Shown one piece after another: positions 6,298 through 12,608 of a stretch of DNA of 13,608 bases. The notes under the pieces are model-generated. The model was not told the DNA's origin. It ran no database searches and was given only the letters and a program-made list of their open reading frames with translations. The stretch's first letter is position 1, and every line of letters starts with the position of its first letter. The translations under genes were made by a program, and so were the position numbers. The DNA comes from CAZWUL01 sp964636625 (lineage in GTDB: Bacteria; Atribacterota; Phoenicimicrobiia; Phoenicimicrobiales; Stramentimicrobiaceae): positions 1 through 13,608 of the forward strand of contig CAZWUL010000027.1 in NCBI GenBank assembly GCA_964636625.1, read 5' to 3'.

Positions 6298-6777
6298 ATG
6301 AAGAAGGTTTGGAAAACAATGCCTTATTATCTGAAAACAAAGGAAAAGATGGTTCAGTTATTAACAGATTATTTTAAAAAGAAATCATCGGTCTACCATA
6401 TTGAAATGGTTTTTCTTTATGGTTCCTGGGCTATAGGCTATCCTCGCCAGGATTCTGATATTGATTTAGCTATATTATTTTCCTTCCACATCAAAAATGA
6501 AGATTCTTTATTTGAATTAATGAATAGTATTTCTTATGAGTTAAGTATAGAACTAAGTAAAGAAGTTAATATTATTCCTCTCAAAGAAGATTTTCCTCAT
6601 CCCATGCTTTATTATAATGCAATAATATTAGGGATACCATTATATATTAACAATAGGGAAAGTCTTACCAAAATAAAATTGGAAGCGATTAAACAGATGG
6701 AAGATTTCAAGATTTTTGGGATCCCCTGGCAACAGGAAGTAGCAAGAAACATTTTAAAGGAGATTAGTCATGCCTGA
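6298..6777 (+). CDS. mntA: MntA-like minimal nucleotidyltransferase antitoxin (type VII TA)
   Basis: The signature GSx10DxD is visible as G42-S43 to D54-I-D56, defining a pol-beta-type minimal nucleotidyltransferase. Such antitoxins silence their HEPN partner by transferring AMP to the Tyr of RX4HXY. A C-terminal region (about residues 110-159) extends past the core fold. The third metal-binding acidic residue, normally Asp in a VDxxxL strand, appears to be Asn91 (KEVNIIPL). ATG at 6298 has a weak ribosome site; ATG at 6319 (Met8) lies 11 nt after AAGAAGG and is a real alternative that leaves the domain intact. The 3' end overlaps hepT by 8 bp. The family is secure from motif plus partner; activity is uncertain because of Asn91. 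Confidence 0.88.
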   Translation: MKKVWKTMPYYLKTKEKMVQLLTDYFKKKSSVYHIEMVFLYGSWAIGYPRQDSDIDLAILFSFHIKNEDSLFELMNSISYELSIELSKEVNIIPLKEDFPHPMLYYNAIILGIPLYINNRESLTKIKLEAIKQMEDFKIFGIPWQQEVARNILKEISHA

Positions 6778-7198
6778 ATTTAATTATGCTAAAGGAAGAA
6801 TTAATGACTCCTTGCAATTTATTGCTACTGAAATAAAAGAATTTGAGGACGATTATATTTTCATAGGTTGGAAAGAATATAAAGAAAATCGTAAACTACA
6901 AAAATTAATGGATCGAACAGTGGAAAATATATTCACAGCCTTAATCGAAATCTGTGGCACTATTCTAACAAGACAAGGTATTTCTGTTGAAAGCTATGCA
7001 CAGGTTTTAAGTGAATGTTCTAAAAAATTAGGATTTTCCGAGGAAGAACAGAAGGTGATGGCCAAAATGGCCATACAAAGAAATAGATTAGCCCACAGAT
7101 ATCTGAACTTTAGGTGGCAATCTATCAATATGTTTTTAAAAAATAAAAACCTTATATTAAGATTATTAAAAAAAGTTTCAGAATTATCAGAAGCGTAA
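6770..7198 (+). CDS. hepT: HepT-like HEPN-domain RNase toxin (DUF86 type)
   Basis: The all-helical 142-residue protein carries R104-N-R-L-A-H109-R-Y111, an exact RX4HXY motif. Arg and His form the RNase site, and the Tyr is the residue modified by MntA-type partners. AAAGGAG lies about 7 nt before the ATG at 6770, inside the end of mntA, so the two genes form a coupled antitoxin-first operon. Length and layout match HepT proteins. Downstream there is no immediate terminator; instead a partial E motif (7208-7249) and then the full E-A-B-C repeat follow. Confidence 0.9.
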   Translation: MPEFNYAKGRINDSLQFIATEIKEFEDDYIFIGWKEYKENRKLQKLMDRTVENIFTALIEICGTILTRQGISVESYAQVLSECSKKLGFSEEEQKVMAKMAIQRNRLAHRYLNFRWQSINMFLKNKNLILRLLKKVSELSEA

Positions 7199-7207
7199 AC
7201 GAACTAT

Positions 7208-7546
7208 AGGGCAGGCCTTAGACATGATTAATTAAGAGCAAAGAACAAACCAGATGGCAGTCCTTTGACACGGTTAATTAAGAGCAATGGAATAGGTAGA
7301 AGTAAATATTTCCCGTTCCATCTTTTTATCAGGTGGCATTGAATGATTTAAATATTATTTTTTGCTTTTCTTTTTGAAAATCGGGGACAGGACCCACAAA
7401 AGCGAAATCTGTCCCCTTTTGGGAATCTTCGGGCAGACACAAGGTCTGCCCCTACAGGATATTACATGCTTCCTTTCATTATTTCGTCATTACAGATATT
7501 TCTTCTTTGAGTTTTTTCTAAAAACAAAAAACCATAAACTAAAAAC
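7208..7546 (+). repeat. E-A-B-C composite repeat between hepT and the RelE module
   Basis: A degenerate E motif (GACATGATTAATTAAGAGC, 7208-7249) is followed by a full E unit. Positions 7250-7391 (142 nt) match 8178-8319 with only two substitutions. An A hairpin (7376-7420), a B hairpin (7417-7482) and a C tail (7517-7546) follow. The E unit ends in the stem ATGGAAT/GTTCCAT (7287-7321) plus CTTTTT and may act as a terminator. An open frame across 7362-7622 is a by-product of the repeat. Confidence 0.88.
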
Positions 7547-7648
7547 CTTTTTGTTACATAAGCATGTAAAGTACTTGCATCTACATACATTATATGCTAC
7601 TATTTTTAAAAAGAAAGTTTGAATATAACGTTAAAGAAGGTGTTTGGT

Positions 7649-7870
7649 ATGGATAGCAATAAAAAAGTCAATGTAACTTTCAGAATGGAACAAGAACTGA
7701 GAGAAGTTATTGAGTGCATTGCCAAAGAAGAGAGTCGCAGTTTTAGCAATCAGCTCAATGTTGCATTGGAGGAATGGCTCAGCATTAAAAATGAGCTTCA
7801 TCCCCAGTTTCTAGAGGATATCCGGGATTCATTGGAATCCGGGCAACCTGAACCAGCTTGGAAAGGATAA
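7649..7870 (+). CDS. ribbon-helix-helix antitoxin of a RelE/ParE module
   Basis: ATG at 7649 follows GAAGG (7636-7640) by 8 nt; an in-frame TTG at 7619 has no such support. The 73-residue product starts with a strand VNVTFRM (7-13), then a helix and SRSFSNQLNVALEEWL (29-44), the layout of MetJ/Arc/CopG-type DNA-binding dimers. The C-terminal tail (about 50-73, rich in Pro, Glu and Asp) would wrap the toxin. It should both repress its own operon and neutralise the following gene, which starts 9 nt downstream. The whole module is bracketed by 142-bp direct repeats. Confidence 0.75.
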   Translation: MDSNKKVNVTFRMEQELREVIECIAKEESRSFSNQLNVALEEWLSIKNELHPQFLEDIRDSLESGQPEPAWKG

Positions 7871-7879
7871 TATCTTCTA

Positions 7880-8173
7880 ATGGGTTGTTCCTATAAACAA
7901 AGCGCTTACCCGAAATATAATCGCATTAAAAAGAAATTTCCTCTCCTTTTCAGGAAAAAGTTAAACAATATAGAAGATAATATAGCAAGAAATCCTTTAA
8001 TTGGAGAAGAAAAGAAGATTGATATAAAAGGAATCCGTGTCCATAAGTTTAAGTTACTTGATCAGCAAATATTGTTAGCTTATCAAGTTGATGAAGATAA
8101 GAAAGAAGTAATTTTTGTAGCTGTTGGCGGACACGAAAATTTTTATCGGGACTTAAAAAGGTATTTGAAATAA
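7880..8173 (+). CDS. RelE/ParE-superfamily toxin
   Basis: The 97-residue protein has the RelE-fold pattern: an N-terminal helix pair (YPKYNRIKKKFPLLFRKKLNNIEDNI in outline, 10-35), a strand IRVHKFKLL, a strand ILLAYQVDEDKKEVIFVAV and the closing GGHENFYRDLKRYLK (83-97). Family members of this kind usually cleave mRNA at the ribosome or inhibit gyrase. From sequence alone I cannot choose, although the HENFYRDL ending is the mRNA-interferase-like form. The start at 7880 is 9 nt after the antitoxin stop. A second, decayed copy of the same gene lies at 11846-12092, so this toxin family has duplicated or moved locally. Confidence 0.82.
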   Translation: MGCSYKQSAYPKYNRIKKKFPLLFRKKLNNIEDNIARNPLIGEEKKIDIKGIRVHKFKLLDQQILLAYQVDEDKKEVIFVAVGGHENFYRDLKRYLK

Positions 8174-8177
8174 CGAT

Positions 8178-8551
8178 CCAGATGGCAGTCCTTCAACACG
8201 GTTAATTAAGAGCAATGGAATAGGTAGAAGTAAATATTTCCCGTTCCATCTTTTTATCAGGTGGCATTGAATGATTTAAATATTATTTTTTGCTTTTCTT
8301 TTTGAAAATCGGGGACAGGCCCCAAAAAAAATAGGGATCTGTCCCTATTTTTGTTTACAGTTTTCTTTTTTTAGTTTTAAAATCAATTATTGTTGGAATC
8401 AGTGAATAAAATTTCTTGGTTCTTTCGTCTCTTATCTGATTTTGGTCTTTTTCTGAAAACTGTAAATTGTGAACTGAAAACCATCATACCAACAATTATT
8501 CCCGCTTAGAAGAATGAGATTGCTTCGTCGCTTCGCTCCTCGCAATGACAA
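8178..8551 (+). repeat. E-A-D composite repeat downstream of the RelE module
   Basis: 8178-8319 is the second copy of the 142-bp E unit. The A hairpin (8304-8352) follows, then AGTTTTAAAATCAAT, GAATCAGTGAATAAAATTTC, GAACTGAAAACCATCATACC and a D palindrome (8513-8549) in the long GCTTCGTCGCTTCGCTCC form. 9415-9656 is a close relative of the A-to-D part. Confidence 0.87.
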
Positions 8552-8847
8552 AACAAAAATTACTCGCAATGACAGAAAATAAAGAAATGACAAAAAATAA
8601 AGATACTGACAATGACAGTAAATTTTCTTCGTTGTTCTATCATTGCAAATATTTCTTCTTCGAGTTTTTTCTAAAAACAAAAAACCATAAACTAAATATT
8701 ATCCAAATATTTCTTTATTTAGTTTTTATATATGATAAAATTAAAGTAAATAAAATATAAGTTTAGACTTTTTATTAGAATAAAAAACTTTATTGATACG
8801 TTAGATTATTAAGATACACTTTAGTATGCTGGGGGGAGGTTCAAATT
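8552..8847. other. repeat remnants and promoter region ahead of the MazF module
   Basis: Further CGCAATGACAG fragments (8563-8580 and nearby) and a C tail (8669-8694) are present, then AT-rich DNA. TTGATA (8793-8798) with TACACT (8815-8820) at 16 nt is a weak promoter candidate for the following operon. No gene is seen. Confidence 0.45.
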
Positions 8848-9054
8848 ATGAAAACAATATCTTATCAGAAAAAAATATTAGACGAAGTTAAAGATTTACC
8901 TGAAGAACAAATACCCAATCTTCTAAAGATAATTCGTATATTCAAGGATTCTCTTAAGAAGCAAAAAAACGAATTTGAAGAGTTAAAAAAGGAATTTAAG
9001 GAATGGGATAAATTAAGTGATGAAGCAATTGACAATTTTGAAAGGACAATATAG
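8848..9054 (+). CDS. putative antitoxin partner of MazF, 68 aa
   Basis: A very strong ribosome site, GGGGGGAGG (8831-8839), precedes the ATG by 8 nt. The product is short, charged and mostly helical: KKILDEVKDLPEEQIPNLL near the start, a Lys/Glu-rich helix (36-53), and WDKLSDEAIDNFE near the end (53-65). The ending resembles the toxin-wrapping tail of small MazF antitoxins. No AbrB-type or ribbon-helix-helix DNA-binding motif is clear. The assignment rests mostly on position: its TAG overlaps the GTG start of mazF by one base. Confidence 0.7.
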   Translation: MKTISYQKKILDEVKDLPEEQIPNLLKIIRIFKDSLKKQKNEFEELKKEFKEWDKLSDEAIDNFERTI

Positions 9055-9395
9055 TGAAGATTGGTGATGTGTATCTTGTTGAGATCCCTGGTATTGGTGG
9101 GCATGAACAAGCAGGCTATAGACCTGCTATAATTATTCAATCAGAATATAGGTTAGAAGAAATGCCCACGGTGCTGATTATTCCCCTGACATCAAAAACA
9201 AAAGCCACTGCTTTCCCTTTTACCCTACTAATAAAACCTGATCAATCAAATAATTTAACATCAGCATCTGTTGCACTAGTCTTTCAATTGAGGGCAATTG
9301 ATAAAAGACGTTTGAAACAGAAGTTTGGTTACTTAAAAAATAGTGAAGTTAGAAAAATAAAACAGCTTATTAAAAAAATGATTTTATTGGATTGA
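9054..9395 (+). CDS. mazF: MazF/PemK-family mRNA interferase toxin
   Basis: The 113-residue protein shows the MazF pattern: GDVYLVEIPG (4-13), GHEQAGYRPAIIIQ (16-29) with the conserved Arg23, IPLTS (44-48) with the conserved Thr/Ser, and VALVFQLRAIDKRRL (73-87). Arg and Thr of these motifs form the catalytic site in characterised MazF enzymes, which cut single-stranded mRNA at short sequences. GTG is the start, sharing one base with the antitoxin stop (ATAGTG). The length is typical and the frame intact. An A hairpin begins 20 nt after the stop. Confidence 0.9.
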   Translation: MKIGDVYLVEIPGIGGHEQAGYRPAIIIQSEYRLEEMPTVLIIPLTSKTKATAFPFTLLIKPDQSNNLTSASVALVFQLRAIDKRRLKQKFGYLKNSEVRKIKQLIKKMILLD

Positions 9396-9414
9396 GAATA
9401 AAGAAATAGTAAAT

Positions 9415-9656
9415 AAAAATCGGGGACAGGCCCTAAAAAATAAGTATCTGTCCCAGGTTTAGTTTACAGTTTTCTGTTTTTAGTTTTAAAATCAATCATT
9501 GTTGGAATCAGTGAATAAAATTTCTTTCGTTTCTTATCTGATTTTGGTCTTTTCCTGAAAAATGTAAACCGTGAACTGAAAACCATCATACCACCAATTA
9601 TTTCCCGCATAACTGTATGAGATTGCTTCAATCGATTCTCTCCATCGCAATGACAG
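9415..9656 (+). repeat. A-to-D composite repeat downstream of mazF
   Basis: The A element here (9415-9460) has CGGGGACAGG and ATCTGTCCC, with weaker outer pairing than the copy after hicA. The body closely follows 8304-8551, including GAATCAGTGAATAAAATTTC, CTGATTTTGGTC and GAACTGAAAACCATCATACC, and ends with a D palindrome (9617-9656). Confidence 0.87.
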
Positions 9657-9920
9657 GGAAATAAAGATATCATCAATAACAAAAAACTTTCTTGTTTATT
9701 TTGTTATTATCAATATTTCTTCTTCGAGTCTTTCTCTAAAAACTATAAACCATAAACAAAAAACCATTCTTCCTCCAATTATTGCCTGCATAGGTGGATG
9801 AGATTGCTTCTGTCACTCTGTTCCATCGCAATGACAGAAAATAATAATATCATCAATAACAGAAGACTTTCTTTGTTATTATATCACTGCCAATATTCCT
9901 TCTGAGGTTCACTTTCGAAA
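9657..9920. repeat. further C and D repeat copies, no gene
   Basis: A C tail (ACTATAAACCATAAAC) lies near 9740-9758, and a second D palindrome with a shortened centre (TGTCACTCTGTTCC) at 9797-9836. Short repeats of ATCATCAATAACA flank them. I see no coding sequence here. Confidence 0.7.
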
Positions 9921-9964
9921 AATAAAAAATGGGGGCAATCTTTATAGTTAGAAATCATCCCCAT
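9921..9964 (-). terminator. terminator of the dodecin gene
   Basis: Read on the minus strand, ATGGGG (9959-9964) pairs with CCCCAT (9929-9934), with partial pairing further inside, and is followed by ATTTTTTATTTTT. It lies about 60 nt past the dodecin stop. The stem core is short, so confidence is moderate. Confidence 0.5.
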
Positions 9965-10021
9965 CTTTGTTTTTTGGCTTATTAAACTGAAAACAAAAAA
10001 CTATAAACTAAAAACTTTTTA

Positions 10022-10222
10022 TTATTTTACAACAAATGATATTTTAACATTAACACGATATCTGACAATCTCGTCATTCTCTACAATTGCCTTGAATTCT
10101 TTTACATATATAGATTTGATATTGTGAACTGTCTTTTTTGCTTCTTCAAATGCTACTTTAGTGGCATCTTCCCAACTCTTTTCTGATTCTGCTAAAATCT
10201 CAATAACTTTTACTACTGGCAT
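10022..10222 (-). CDS. dodecin-family protein, 66 aa, without the flavin-stacking Trp
   Basis: Translation from the minus-strand ATG at 10222 gives a protein of standard dodecin length: VVKVIEILAESEKSWEDATKVA, then KKTVHNIKSIYVKEFKAIV and RYRVNVKISFVVK. An AAGGGGG motif lies about 8 nt upstream of this ATG; the longer frame from 10279 has no such support. Dodecins form dodecameric cages that store or buffer flavins. In flavin-binding members a Trp stands in the strand that here reads KSIYV, where Ser37 takes its place. This variant may bind another ligand or none. It is the only gene in the window that I assign to the minus strand. Confidence 0.85.
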   Translation of the reverse strand: MPVVKVIEILAESEKSWEDATKVAFEEAKKTVHNIKSIYVKEFKAIVENDEIVRYRVNVKISFVVK

Positions 10223-10305
10223 TTTTAAAACCCCCTTTTTTATATTAATTTTTAAAGATTCAGTAAAAAAGAGCAGCAATTTATTGATATAGAAATATTT
10301 ATTAT

Positions 10306-10314
10306 ATTATATCA
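10306..10314 (-). promoter_or_regulatory. extended -10 promoter candidate for the dodecin gene
   Basis: On the minus strand TGA precedes a perfect TATAAT (10311-10306). TTGTGA (10332-10327) lies 15 nt further upstream, a short spacer for a -35. The start would leave a leader of roughly 75 nt. Confidence 0.4.
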
Positions 10315-10319
10315 CAGTA

Positions 10320-10582
10320 CTACCTATCACAAGGATAGTCTTTTTAAATCAAAAGATAATCCTATAAGTTAGACAAAACCCAGGTTATATTATAAGATAT
10401 AATATTACATTAACTGATAATAAAATAATAAAAATAAGAGATTATCTCTTTATAAACTTAGATTTCAAGATATTTTTATAATAATAAGCTTTAATTTAGT
10501 TTAAAAGATAATTAACCAGTAAGGACGAATGTTAGAATAGATTAATTAAATTTAGTAAATTAGCTAAAAGGTAAATTAAGGA
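10320..10582. other. AT-rich divergent intergenic region
   Basis: This stretch separates the minus-strand dodecin from the plus-strand transporter. It is unusually rich in A and T, with several TATAAT-like runs, and free of the A-E repeats. I see no gene and cannot single out the transporter promoter. AAAAGG (10566-10571) is the likely ribosome site of the next gene. Confidence 0.4.
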
Positions 10583-11842
10583 ATGGAAAAAAGAAAAAAT
10601 CAAGCAGGTATCGAAGGAAAAATTTATTATGGGTATATAGTGGTAGCAATCAGCTTCTTTATCATAACCATAATGACGGGGACAATATATTCTTATGGAG
10701 TTTTCTTTGAACCTTTGCGAGATGATTTTGGTTGGACCAATGCACAAACATCAGGCGCATATTCACTTTATATGATAATCCATGGTTTGTTTTATATTGT
10801 CACCGGCAGGATTAATGACCGATTTGGCCCCAAAATTATTATGACAGTGTGTGGACTTTTTTTAGGGGTGGGATATTTATTAATGTCACAGGTTAATAAT
10901 ATCTGGCAATTATACCTGAATTATGGACTAATAATTGCCCTAGGTATGAGTGGAGGTTATGTTCCCTTAGTATCGACAGTTTCCAGGTGGTTTGTTAAAA
11001 AAAGGAGTATGATGACTGGTATTTGTGTTGCCGGAGTAGGTGCAGGGACAATGGTAATTCCTCCAATAGCTAACTGGCTAATATCTAACTATAATTGGCG
11101 TACCTCATTTATAGTGATAGGAGTTGTGTCGTTATCTTTCATTGTCCTGGGTTCTCAATTTTTAAAGAGTAATCCGGCTGAAATAGGAATAAGGATAGAA
11201 GGGAAAGTAGATGAAACAATAAATACAAATAAAAACCCACAAGGCAGTGGTTTCACTATCTATCAATCGATTCATACTATCCAGTTCTGGTTACTTTTCT
11301 TAATTTTTTTCTGTTTTGGCTTCTATATTCAAACTATAATGGTCCATATTGTTACCTATGCCAAGAATTATGAGCAAATATTGACTAATCCTGCATTTAT
11401 AATGACTATTATTGGTGCGTTAAGCATTATTGGCAGGGTATTAATAGGGGTTAGCGGCGACAAGATTGGCAATAAATTAGCTGCTGTTATTTGCTTTGCT
11501 TTGATGTTTGTTGCAGCAATTTTGCTGGTTATATTAAAGAAAGCATGGATTTTTTATATTTTCGGGGCAATTTTTGGATTTGCTTACGGGGGGCTGGTAT
11601 CCTTGCAATCTCCTTTAATTGCTGATTTATTTGGTTTGTCTTCCCATGGTTCTATTTTTGGAATTATTACTTTCGCGATAACAATAGGAGGTGGTGTTGG
11701 TCCTGCTTTTGCCGGCTACATGTTGGATTTAACAAATAGTTACCGTATACCTTTTCTTAGTCTTACCATTATAAGCGCGATAAACTTTGGTCTTATATTT
11801 TTGTTGAAAGCTACCAGTTATCAGGAATTAGAAAAAAATTAA
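10583..11842 (+). CDS. MFS transporter of the oxalate/formate antiporter or monocarboxylate type
   Basis: The 419-residue protein has about 12 hydrophobic segments in two halves, with a hydrophilic loop (about 195-228) between them. Loop 2-3 carries the MFS motif GRINDRFGPK (75-84), and the second half repeats it as GRVLIGVSGDKIGNK (284-298). YSYGVFFEPLRDDFGW (36-51), SRWFVKKRSMMTG (134-146) and the late GPAFAGYMLD (373-382) are characteristic of the OFA/MCT branch, which moves small carboxylates. The substrate cannot be told from sequence. The start is ATG at 10583, 11 nt after AAAAGG. No partner enzyme gene adjoins it, and a relE pseudogene begins within a few bases of its stop, suggesting insertion or deletion at that junction. 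Confidence 0.85.
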   Translation: MEKRKNQAGIEGKIYYGYIVVAISFFIITIMTGTIYSYGVFFEPLRDDFGWTNAQTSGAYSLYMIIHGLFYIVTGRINDRFGPKIIMTVCGLFLGVGYLLMSQVNNIWQLYLNYGLIIALGMSGGYVPLVSTVSRWFVKKRSMMTGICVAGVGAGTMVIPPIANWLISNYNWRTSFIVIGVVSLSFIVLGSQFLKSNPAEIGIRIEGKVDETINTNKNPQGSGFTIYQSIHTIQFWLLFLIFFCFGFYIQTIMVHIVTYAKNYEQILTNPAFIMTIIGALSIIGRVLIGVSGDKIGNKLAAVICFALMFVAAILLVILKKAWIFYIFGAIFGFAYGGLVSLQSPLIADLFGLSSHGSIFGIITFAITIGGGVGPAFAGYMLDLTNSYRIPFLSLTIISAINFGLIFLLKATSYQELEKN

Positions 11843-11845
11843 TAT

Positions 11846-12092
11846 AGAATCCATCTCTTTTAAGGAAAAATAAATTATATAGAAGACATGACGGCAATCA
11901 AACTTCAATTGGGAGAAGGTTGGGAGAAGAACAGGATGTTGATTTCAAAAGAATTCATATCAATAAATATAGATTTCTTACCAGAAAATATTATTAGCTT
12001 ATCAAGTTAGTGAAGAGAAGAAAGAAGTAATTTTTGTAGTTGTTGGAGGGCAAGAAAATTTTTATCGGGACTTAAAACATTATTTAAAGTAA
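11846..12092 (+). pseudogene. decayed RelE/ParE toxin gene, truncated and frameshifted
   Basis: The stretch aligns along its length with the intact toxin gene at 7880-8173 from about codon 20 to the stop. The first shared block is ATCCATCTCTTTTAAGGAAA against the toxin's CTCCTTTTCAGGAAAAA. A net loss of 2 nt near 11871 and a second shift near 11985 break the frame. The last 35 codons read ILLAYQVSEEKKEVIFVVVG and then GQENFYRDLKHYLK, close to the intact protein. The first roughly 20 codons and any antitoxin are missing. An A-B-C repeat follows, as after the intact TA modules. Confidence 0.88.
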
Positions 12093-12101
12093 CTGATAAA
12101 T

Positions 12102-12270
12102 AAAAATAGGGACAGGTCTGAAAAAACAGGATTTGCCCCCGATTGGGAGTCTAGGGCAGACACAAGGTCTGCCCCTACAGGATATTACATGCTTCCTTTC
12201 GTTATTTAGTAGTTACAGATATTTCTTCTTTGAGCCTTTCTCTAAAAACTAGAAACCATAAACCAAAAAC
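12102..12270 (+). repeat. A-B-C composite repeat after the relE pseudogene
   Basis: A degenerate A element (ATAGGGACAGG...TTTGCCCCC, 12102-12143) is followed by B (12143-12205, GGGCAGAC/GTCTGCCC) and C (about 12240-12270). It is the fourth B-C copy in the window, about 4.6 kb from the nearest other one. Confidence 0.85.
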
Positions 12271-12305
12271 TTTATTTTATTACCGATACCCTTTTTTCAT
12301 ATCAT

Positions 12306-12376
12306 CCCCCTCACCCTGACCCTCTTCCTCCGTGGGGAGAGGGAGATTTTGGTTATCCACCGAGGGGAGAGGGAAG
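12306..12376. repeat. GC-rich CCCTC...GAGGG hairpin repeat
   Basis: CCCTCTTCC pairs with GGGGAGAGGG around CTCCGT (12320-12343), and a second GAGGGGAGAGGG half follows at 12362-12373. Its base composition contrasts with the AT-rich surroundings. Elements of this CCCTCACCCTGACCCTC type are commonly seen as dispersed intergenic repeats. It carries no gene. Confidence 0.6.
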
Positions 12377-12608
12377 TATAAGAAAACATAATTCTATAAT
12401 AATTAATAAGGTGTCTTTTAGGAGAGGTTGTGAGTGGATTTTTAACACAGTACCTAAAAAGTGCTTGACAAAGTCATAGTGTTCGCAAAAACAGTGGGAG
12501 AAGTATTAACTCCTGTGCAGTTTATTGTTTTGGACTTAATACGATATACTACATACTATATACTATTTTTAGTATAATAATTACAATTAATTAGTGGGAG
12601 AGAATAAT
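12377..12608. other. upstream region of the flavoprotein gene
   Basis: TATAAT at 12573-12578 is a -10 candidate whose start point would lie about 25 nt before the ATG; no convincing -35 is found for it. TTGACA at about 12465-12470 is a perfect -35 hexamer but has no -10 at the right distance. GTGGGAG (12595-12600) is the ribosome site of the next gene. Confidence 0.4.

Noticed and set aside
7362..7622. 86-codon frame ahead of the RelE module
   Set aside because: It runs through the A, B and C repeats, and its translation is explained by repeat sequence.
5192..9395. Chromosomal integron
   Set aside because: No integrase is visible, and the repeats do not show the paired R and L sites of attC; only the array-like layout is shared.
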